Positions 8,091 through 13,268 of a stretch of 13,268 bases of DNA are shown piece after piece (position 1 is the stretch's first letter; every line of letters starts with the position of its first letter). The stretch is from Lysobacteraceae bacterium UBA6001 (GTDB lineage Bacteria; Pseudomonadota; Gammaproteobacteria; Xanthomonadales; Xanthomonadaceae): positions 13,514 to 26,781 of the forward strand of contig DJAN01000171.1 of the NCBI GenBank assembly GCA_002429615.1, written 5' to 3'. The notes under the pieces are model-generated. The model was not told where the DNA came from. It saw only the letters and a list, made by a program, of their open reading frames with translations, and made no database searches. The position numbers and the translations under genes are program-made.

Positions 8091-9130
8091 GCGCGTGGTG
8101 GACGCAGGCGCCGGCGCGCCCGGATGCCGACAGGGCGCGTGATGCCAGCGCGCGGCAGGCGCGCCTGACCAAGCCACCAGGCGCGCTGGGTCGGCTGGAA
8201 CCGCTGGTGATCCGCCTGGCCGCATTGCAGGGCCAGGCGCAGCCGCGGGTTGATCCGGTCTGGATCGCGGTGTTCGCCGCCGACCACGGCGTCGCCGATG
8301 AACGCATCTCCGCGTTTCCGCAGGCGGTCACCGGGGAAATGCTGCGCAACTTCGCCAGTGGCGGCGCGGCGATCTCGGTGCTGGCGCGCGCGCTGGACAC
8401 GCAGCTGGAAGTGGTCGATCTGGGCACCGTCAACGACATCGGCCCGCTGGACGCCGTGCGCCGCGCGCGCATCGCGCCGGCTACCGCGAATTTCTGCACG
8501 CAGCCGGCGATGTCCGCGGCGCAGCTGGAGGCCGCGCTGCAGGCCGGCGCCGACAGCGTCGCCGCCGCGCGTGCCGCCGGCACGCGGCTGTATATCGGCG
8601 GCGAGATGGGCATCGGCAACACCACCGCCGCTGCCGCGTTGGCGTCGGCCCTGCTGCGCCTGCCACCGGAATGGCTGGTCGGTGCCGGCACCGGGCTGGA
8701 TGCGGAGGGCATCGCGCACAAGGCGTCGGTGATCGCCCGCGCGCTCGCCTGGCACGCGGGCGATCACGCGCCGATGGAATGGCTGCGCCGGGTGGGCGGG
8801 TTCGAGATCGCCGCGCTCACCGGTGCCTGCTTGGCCGCGGCGCAGGCGGGTCTGCCGGTACTGGTGGACGGCTTCATCGTCAGTGTCGCCGCGCTTGTCG
8901 CGGTACGCATGCAGCCGGGTGTGCGCGATTGGCTGCTGTTCTCGCATCGCTCGCATGAAAACGGCCATGGCGCGGTGCTGGATGCGCTCGGTGCCGAACC
9001 CCTGCTGGATCTCGGCCTGCGCCTGGGCGAAGCCAGTGGCGCCGCACTGGCCTTGCCGCTGCTGCGCCTGGCTTGCGAGCTGCACGCGCGCATGGCGACC
9101 TTCGAGGAAGCGGGAGTGTCCCAGGCATGA
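8087..9130 (+). CDS. cobT: Nicotinate-nucleotide:DMB phosphoribosyltransferase CobT
   Basis: Activates the lower-ligand base, usually 5,6-dimethylbenzimidazole, to alpha-ribazole 5'-phosphate using nicotinate mononucleotide. The 347-aa product shows [12 protein letters not shown] (29-40), [16 protein letters not shown] (63-78), the [20 protein letters not shown] block (82-101), [15 protein letters not shown] (171-185) and GAGTGLD (199-205). LGEASGAA carries E315, the expected catalytic base matching Salmonella E317. Length and motifs are standard for the active enzyme. BluB, which makes DMB aerobically, is not in the window. The start is the ATGA overlap with cobU, and it ends in an ATGA overlap with the phosphatase gene. 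Confidence 0.96.
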   Translation: MSAWWTQAPARPDADRARDASARQARLTKPPGALGRLEPLVIRLAALQGQAQPRVDPVWIAVFAADHGVADERISAFPQAVTGEMLRNFASGGAAISVLARALDTQLEVVDLGTVNDIGPLDAVRRARIAPATANFCTQPAMSAAQLEAALQAGADSVAAARAAGTRLYIGGEMGIGNTTAAAALASALLRLPPEWLVGAGTGLDAEGIAHKASVIARALAWHAGDHAPMEWLRRVGGFEIAALTGACLAAAQAGLPVLVDGFIVSVAALVAVRMQPGVRDWLLFSHRSHENGHGAVLDALGAEPLLDLGLRLGEASGAALALPLLRLACELHARMATFEEAGVSQA

Positions 9131-9693
9131 CCAGCACGCCGAGGATTGACCTGCTGCGCCACGGCCATACCGGGCAGCGCAGCTATCGCGGACAGCTGGA
9201 CGATCCGCTCAGCCCATTGGGCTGGGAACAGTTGCGCGCCACCGCTGACGGCGGGCAATGGGACGTGGTGGTGTCCTCCACCCTGCAGCGCTGCGCCGCG
9301 TTTGCCGAAGCGCTCGCCACGCAGCGCGGACTGCCACTGCGGCTGGATGCGCGGCTGATGGAGTACCACTTCGGCGACTGGCAGGGGGTGCCGATCGAAG
9401 CTATCGACCGTGATTTCGGCCCGGCGCTGGGGCGCTTCTGGGCCGACCCGGTGAATCATCCACCGCCGGCGGGTGAGCCCTTCGCCGCGTTCCGTGGCCG
9501 GCTGTCGGCCGCGCTCGACCAGATCGCCGTCGAACATGCCGGAAGTGGACGGCGCGTGCTGGTGGTGACGCATGGCGGTGCGATCCGCGCGTTGCGCTGT
9601 GTCGTCGAGCAGCGACCGTTCGGACAGATGGTCGAGATCGAGGTGCCGCATGCCTCGCTGCATCCGCTGGCGTGGCCGCCGCGGGCGCCATGA
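9127..9693 (+). CDS. cobC: Alpha-ribazole/adenosylcobalamin-5'-phosphate phosphatase CobC
   Basis: Histidine phosphatase of the phosphoglycerate mutase superfamily, 188 aa. The phosphate pocket is intact: R11-H12-G13 with the phospho-histidine H12, the [11 protein letters not shown] segment with the acid E79 at 77-87, and [10 protein letters not shown] with H149 at 147-156. On its own this fold has many roles. Its placement between cobT and cobS with ATGA overlaps on both sides points to removal of the phosphate from alpha-ribazole phosphate or from cobalamin 5'-phosphate. The symbol follows Salmonella; it is not the Pseudomonas denitrificans CobC, which is the decarboxylase. Confidence 0.9.
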   Translation: MTSTPRIDLLRHGHTGQRSYRGQLDDPLSPLGWEQLRATADGGQWDVVVSSTLQRCAAFAEALATQRGLPLRLDARLMEYHFGDWQGVPIEAIDRDFGPALGRFWADPVNHPPPAGEPFAAFRGRLSAALDQIAVEHAGSGRRVLVVTHGGAIRALRCVVEQRPFGQMVEIEVPHASLHPLAWPPRAP

Positions 9694-10415
9694 TCGACGG
9701 CCTGCTCGTCGCGCTGGGGTTCCTCACCCGCCTCCCGGTGCCGGCGGCGGTGTTCACCCGTGACGGCGCCCAGGCGCGATCGCTGCCGTGGTATCCGCTG
9801 GTCGGGCTGATCATCGGCGCGCTGCTCGCGGCGCTGGCGTGGTGCCTGCCGTCCACGGCATCGCTGCTGACGGCGGCGCTGCTGGTGCTGGCCTGGACCT
9901 GGCTCAGCGGCGGACTGCACCTCGACGGGCTCGCCGATACCGCCGACGCGTGGATCGGCGGGATGGGCGACCGCGAACGCACGCTGGCGATCATGAAGGA
10001 TCCGCGCAGCGGGCCCGCCGGGGTCACCGCGCTGGTGCTGGTGCTGCTGCTGAAGTTCGCCGCGATCGCCAGCCTGCCCGCGCCGGCGCTGTGGCCGGCC
10101 TTGCTGGTCGCGCCGCTGCTCGGCCGCGCCGCGCTCACCGCCGCGTTTTTGTCCACGCCCTACGTGCGGGCGGGCGGCCTCGGGGCGCCGCTGCTGGGCG
10201 CCTCGCGCATGGCCTGCGTATTCACGCTGCTGGCGACGGGCGCGCTGGTGGCACTGGCGGGACGCCGTGCGCTTGTCGCGCTCGCGGTCGTGGCCGTCGT
10301 CGGCTGGCTGTGGCGGCGTGCCTGCCTGCGCCGGCTGGGCGGCATGACCGGCGATACCTGCGGGGCGCTGTGCGAACTGGTCGAGGTCGCGGTGCTGGTG
10401 GCGATGGCGCTGTAG
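9690..10415 (+). CDS. cobS: Cobalamin (5'-phosphate) synthase CobS
   Basis: Inner membrane enzyme that joins adenosylcobinamide-GDP to alpha-ribazole (phosphate), the last condensation of the pathway. The 241-aa protein is mostly hydrophobic. It carries FLTRLPVP at 11-18, the metal-binding motif LHLDGLADTADA at 76-87, MKDPRSGPAG at 102-111 and GGMTGDTCGA at 217-226. ATG 9690 overlaps the cobC stop as ATGA, like most genes of this operon; an in-frame GTG at 9672 would add six residues and is less likely. It is the last pathway gene of the run, and an 86-base gap follows. Confidence 0.95.
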   Translation: MIDGLLVALGFLTRLPVPAAVFTRDGAQARSLPWYPLVGLIIGALLAALAWCLPSTASLLTAALLVLAWTWLSGGLHLDGLADTADAWIGGMGDRERTLAIMKDPRSGPAGVTALVLVLLLKFAAIASLPAPALWPALLVAPLLGRAALTAAFLSTPYVRAGGLGAPLLGASRMACVFTLLATGALVALAGRRALVALAVVAVVGWLWRRACLRRLGGMTGDTCGALCELVEVAVLVAMAL

Positions 10416-10439
10416 GTGGCCGGCGATATCGCGCAAGAT

Positions 10440-10460
10440 CGGTAACGCGCGCGCGTACCG
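10440..10460. other. Inverted repeat in the cobS-araC gap
   Basis: cggta (10440-10444) and taccg (10456-10460) flank an alternating CG run that can itself fold back. A separate 10-bp perfect palindrome, gcgatatcgc, is at 10423-10432. There is no T-run, so this is not a standard intrinsic terminator. It could be an operator for the downstream AraC-type regulator, a weak transcript-end structure, or chance in CG-rich DNA. Nothing else is recognised in the 86-base gap apart from the Shine-Dalgarno of the next gene. Confidence 0.3.
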
Positions 10461-10501
10461 CGACGACCACACTGCGCGCCAATCCCATCGGAGTCCGCCC
10501 C

Positions 10502-11389
10502 ATGCGCCAGTCCGTCCTGCAACGTCATGCCGCCGGTATCGAACGCGTCGTCGCCCATCTGCGTGAGTGTGTCGCGCAGCCGCACGCGCCGCTGCCCGAT
10601 CTGGAGGAGCTGGCGGCGATCGCGCACCTGTCGCCGTTCCATTTCCATCGCCTGTATCGCGCGCTGACCGGCGAGACGGTCGGGCATACGGTGGCGCGCC
10701 TTCGCCTCAGCGTCGCGCTGCAGCGGCTGGGCACGGGGGCCAGCGTCACCGAGGCGGCGATGGCCGCCGGTTACGACTCACCGCAGGCGCTGGCGCGGAC
10801 GTTCCGGGCGCATCTGGACGTGACCCCGGCGAGCCTGCGCGGCGATACGCATGCGGTGACCCCGCTGCTGGCGCGCCTGTCCGTGCCGCGGCTGGCGGCG
10901 CCCGACGCCGAGCGGCTGCCGCTGCGGGTCACCATCGAGGAGGTGGCGCCGTTCGAGGTGGTGGTGCTGCGCCAGCGCGGTGCGTTCGAGGATCTGGATC
11001 GCGGCTTCGGGCGGCTGTTCGACTGGGCGATGCGGGCCGGGCTGGGAGAGCGCCTGGAGCGTCTGGTCGGGGTGCCGGTGGTCGATCATCGCGACGTGGC
11101 GCCACGCGCGCATGTATTCGATTGCGCGATGGGATTCGGCGAAGGGCTCGATGCGCCGCCAGCGCCGATGGCGCTGCGCACGCTGGGCGGCGGCAGCTAC
11201 GCCGTGTTGCGCCACGTCGGCCCGTATGAGGGGCTGGAGGATGCACTGGACCGCCTGCTGGCGGAGTGGTGGCCGCACAGCGGGCGCGCACTGCGTGACG
11301 CGCCGGTGTTCCATCACTATCTGGATGATCCGGAACAGACGCCGGCGCCGATCCTGCGCGCCGACATCCATCTGCCGCTGGCGTCCTGA
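10502..11389 (+). CDS. AraC-family regulator with GyrI-like effector domain
   Basis: A 295-aa transcription factor with the DNA-binding part first. Two helix-turn-helix units sit at about 34-59 (LAAIAHLSPFHFHRLYRALTGET) and 82-113 (ending VTPASLR, the usual AraC end). A GyrI-like/SOUL-fold domain follows from about 140 to 293, with VVVLRQRGAFEDL and YAVLRHVGPYEGL as its two pseudo-symmetric strands. Relatives of this layout bind small, often drug-like, molecules, as in Rob and BltR/SbmC-type domains. GGAG (10490-10493) lies eight bases before the ATG. It shares strand with the cob operon but is separated by 86 bases and has no evident B12 role. Its target genes cannot be told from the window. 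Confidence 0.88.
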   Translation: MRQSVLQRHAAGIERVVAHLRECVAQPHAPLPDLEELAAIAHLSPFHFHRLYRALTGETVGHTVARLRLSVALQRLGTGASVTEAAMAAGYDSPQALARTFRAHLDVTPASLRGDTHAVTPLLARLSVPRLAAPDAERLPLRVTIEEVAPFEVVVLRQRGAFEDLDRGFGRLFDWAMRAGLGERLERLVGVPVVDHRDVAPRAHVFDCAMGFGEGLDAPPAPMALRTLGGGSYAVLRHVGPYEGLEDALDRLLAEWWPHSGRALRDAPVFHHYLDDPEQTPAPILRADIHLPLAS

Positions 11390-11391
11390 AC

Positions 11392-13068
11392 TCAGGCCTG
11401 GCGCAGGGCGCGGTAGGGCGGGGTGGAGAGAATCATCTCGGTCAGCGAATGCGCCAGTTCGCGCTCGGCCAGCACCGCGCCGTCGGCGCCGTGGTCGAGC
11501 AGGTATTTCACCTCGGCATCGCTGTGCGCGCGCGCCAGCAGGGTCAGCGAAGGATTGAGCGCGCGCAGCTTGCTCAGCGTCTCGCCGGCCTCCAGTGGCT
11601 GCGGGATCGCCAGCACGGCGATCTTGGCATTCTGCGGATGGGCTTCGGCCAGCACCTTGTCGGCGGCGGCACTGCCGCGGATGGCGGGGATGCCGGCGGC
11701 ATGCGCGCGTTCGACGTGGTCGCGGTTGTCGTCGATCACCAGCACCGGCACGCCGCGGTCGCGCAGCAGCGGGGCCAGCGCGCTGCCGACGCGGCCGTAG
11801 CCGATGACGATGGCGTGGCCTTCGGTGGGCAGCGCCGGGCCGGGCGGCAGGTCGGTCTCGGCCGGCTGCGGGGTGTCCTGCGCCTGCCGGGCCTGCCAGC
11901 GGTCCAGCCAGGTGAACAGGAACGGGTTGGCGATGATCGACAGCAGCGAGCCGGCGAGGATCAGGTCACGCCCGGTTTCCGGCAGGATCGCCAGGCCGAC
12001 GCCGAGTCCGGCGAGGATGAAGGAGAACTCGCCGATCTGCGCGAGGCTGACCGAGATGGTCAGTGCGGTGCCGGTGGGATGGCCGAACGCGCGCACGATG
12101 AAGAAGGCGGCGACCGACTTGCCCAGGGTGATGGTGAGGAAGGTGGCCAGCACCTGCCAGGGATGTTCGATCAGGATCGAGGGGTTGAACAGCATGCCCA
12201 CCGAGACGAAGAACAGCACGGCGAAGGCGTCGCGCAGCGGCAGCGAGTCGTTGGCGGCCTTGTGGCTCAGTTCCGATTCGTTGAGCAGCATGCCGGCGAA
12301 GAACGCGCCGAGCGCGAAGGAGACGCCGAACAGGGTGGCCGAGCCGAAGGCGACGCCCAGCGCGATGGCGAGGACGGCGAGGGTGAACAGTTCGCGCGAG
12401 CCGGTGGCGGCGATGCGGGCAAGAATCCAGGGAATGGCGCGGCGGCCGACGATCAGCATGACGGCGACGAACGCGGCCATCTTCAGCAGGGTCCAGCCCA
12501 TCGCCATGGCGATGGCCATGCCACCGCCCCCGTGATCGCCACCCATGGCGGCGGCCAGCGCGGGCAGCAGCACCAGCGCGAGCACCATGACCAGGTCTTC
12601 GACGATCAGCCAGCCGATGGCGATCTTGCCGCGCTGGGTTTCCAGCAGGCGGCGCTCTTCCAGGGCGCGCAGCAGCACGACGGTGCTGGCGACGGAAAGC
12701 GCCAGGCCGAACACCAGGCCGTTGAACCACGGCCAGCCCAGCGTCCACGCCAGGCCCCAGCCCAACAGGGTGGCGACGGCGATCTGCACGATGGCGCCCG
12801 GGATGGCGATCCACTTCACTTCCAGCAGGTCTTCCAGCGAGAAGTGCAGGCCCACGCCGAACATCAGCAGCATGACGCCGAGTTCGGAGAGCTGGTTGGC
12901 AAGATCCTGGTTGGCGACGAAGCCCGGGGTGAACGGCCCCACGACCATGCCAGCGACCAGATAACCCACCAGCGGCGACAGGCGCAGTTTGTTGGCAAGC
13001 GCGCCAAGCACGAAGGCGACGGCTAGGCCGACGGCGATGATGTCGATGAGGCTGGTGTCGTGGTGCAT
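11392..13068 (-). CDS. ybaL: YbaL/KefB-type monovalent cation:proton antiporter
   Basis: CPA2-family inner membrane transporter, 558 aa. About twelve membrane segments fill residues 5-390, including GVGLHFSLEDLLEVKW, GWLIVEDLVMVLALVLLP and the core ALGAFFAGMLLNESELSHKA block. A C-terminal RCK/TrkA-N domain begins near 415 with the NAD-binding GYGRVG at 423-428. The sequence resembles E. coli YbaL more than KefB/KefC in these blocks. The chosen ATG at 13068 gives an N terminus beginning MHH, like YbaL as I recall it; the TTG at 13086 lacks support. The ribosome site is weak and lies in an inverted repeat. It converges on the araC-type gene with only two bases between the stop codons and is not linked to B12. 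Confidence 0.9.
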   Translation of the reverse strand: MHHDTSLIDIIAVGLAVAFVLGALANKLRLSPLVGYLVAGMVVGPFTPGFVANQDLANQLSELGVMLLMFGVGLHFSLEDLLEVKWIAIPGAIVQIAVATLLGWGLAWTLGWPWFNGLVFGLALSVASTVVLLRALEERRLLETQRGKIAIGWLIVEDLVMVLALVLLPALAAAMGGDHGGGGMAIAMAMGWTLLKMAAFVAVMLIVGRRAIPWILARIAATGSRELFTLAVLAIALGVAFGSATLFGVSFALGAFFAGMLLNESELSHKAANDSLPLRDAFAVLFFVSVGMLFNPSILIEHPWQVLATFLTITLGKSVAAFFIVRAFGHPTGTALTISVSLAQIGEFSFILAGLGVGLAILPETGRDLILAGSLLSIIANPFLFTWLDRWQARQAQDTPQPAETDLPPGPALPTEGHAIVIGYGRVGSALAPLLRDRGVPVLVIDDNRDHVERAHAAGIPAIRGSAAADKVLAEAHPQNAKIAVLAIPQPLEAGETLSKLRALNPSLTLLARAHSDAEVKYLLDHGADGAVLAERELAHSLTEMILSTPPYRALRQA

Positions 13069-13071
13069 CGG

Positions 13072-13096
13072 CTCGAACGGGAACAAGGGGTTCGAG
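13072..13096 (-). promoter_or_regulatory. Inverted repeat in the ybaL leader
   Basis: ctcgaac (13072-13078) and gttcgag (13090-13096) form a perfect 7-bp inverted repeat with an 11-base spacer, ending four bases before the ybaL ATG. In the mRNA it would be a hairpin covering the only Shine-Dalgarno-like bases. As DNA it could instead be a repressor site. No convincing -35/-10 pair was found further upstream. Apart from this element and the terminal repeat, I see nothing clear in 13069-13268. Confidence 0.5.
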
Positions 13097-13167
13097 TGTC
13101 GCCGATGAATGCGGGGTGCTGCAATTGTGGGCGCGCTTGGCTTTGGGGGTGGGTCGGTTTGCTAGGT

Positions 13168-13248
13168 GGATGTCGGCCTGCGAGGTGGATCGGCTCGCTT
13201 GGATCGTGCGCGGCCTCCGGGGGCGGGGCCGTTTCGGGACACGCCGTG
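13168..13248 (-). repeat. Right copy of the ~80-bp imperfect inverted repeat
   Basis: Read on the - strand, this segment matches positions 1-81 without gaps at about 84% identity; the outer 17 bases (13232-13248) are identical. The repeat probably continues to the window edge, where ccatccatgg lies at 13252-13261. It sits upstream of ybaL in the same orientation relative to that gene as the left copy has to btuB. An 8-bp direct repeat, aggtggat, occurs at 13164-13171 and 13183-13190, overlapping its inner end. Confidence 0.8.
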
Positions 13249-13268
13249 AATCCATCCATGGAGGCTCG

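Noticed and set aside
9672..9689. GTG 9672 as the start of cobS
   Set aside because: ATG 9690 sits in the ATGA overlap used throughout the operon, and the six extra residues are not part of the conserved N terminus.
11449..13026. Long 525-codon open frame on the + strand opposite ybaL
   Set aside because: It reads as low-complexity Q/H/G/R-rich sequence typical of the antisense of a GC-rich membrane protein gene, with no recognisable domain.
13069..13086. TTG start at 13086 for ybaL
   Set aside because: No Shine-Dalgarno is visible, it lies in the loop of an inverted repeat, and the ATG at 13068 gives a YbaL-like MHH N terminus.

Overview
The window is a high-GC block from what looks like a gammaproteobacterium of the Xanthomonadaceae type (Stenotrophomonas, Xanthomonas, Pseudoxanthomonas or Lysobacter-like). 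That placement rests on GC content, codon use and the gene set (btuB, membrane proteins, cobO, cbiB and the late cob genes, with a YbaL-type antiporter beside them). The genus cannot be fixed from the sequence alone. No tRNA, rRNA, CRISPR array or transposase was seen.

Layout: positions 1-81 hold one copy of an approximately 80-bp repeat. A weak promoter-like site follows, then a full cobalamin riboswitch (about 137-323) and a long, unusually C-rich and G-poor leader (to about 440). The riboswitch heads one tightly packed operon on the + strand, about 10 kb long: btuB, two tandem BtuM-like membrane proteins, cobO, cbiB, cobD (threonine-phosphate decarboxylase), cobQ, cobU, cobT, cobC (phosphatase) and cobS. 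Most junctions are 4-base ATGA overlaps. After an 86-base gap comes a solo AraC/GyrI-like regulator (10502-11389). It converges on a YbaL/KefB-type cation:proton antiporter on the - strand (11392-13068). The right end (13069-13268) has no confident gene. It holds an inverted repeat at the antiporter's translation start and a second copy of the left-end repeat, in opposite orientation.

How the genes work together: BtuB takes corrinoids across the outer membrane with TonB. The two BtuM-like proteins probably take them across the inner membrane; both keep the cysteine at the position implicated in BtuM cobalamin binding and decyanation. CobO adenosylates the corrinoid. CobQ, CbiB and CobD complete the side chains and aminopropanol arm. 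CobU activates cobinamide, CobT activates the lower-ligand base, CobS joins the two and CobC removes the phosphate. No corrin-ring gene is in the window, so the operon reads as uptake, salvage and late assembly under B12 feedback. The most noteworthy observations are the tandem BtuM pair, the riboswitch expression platform with its C-rich tract, and the inverted repeat copies at the two ends.
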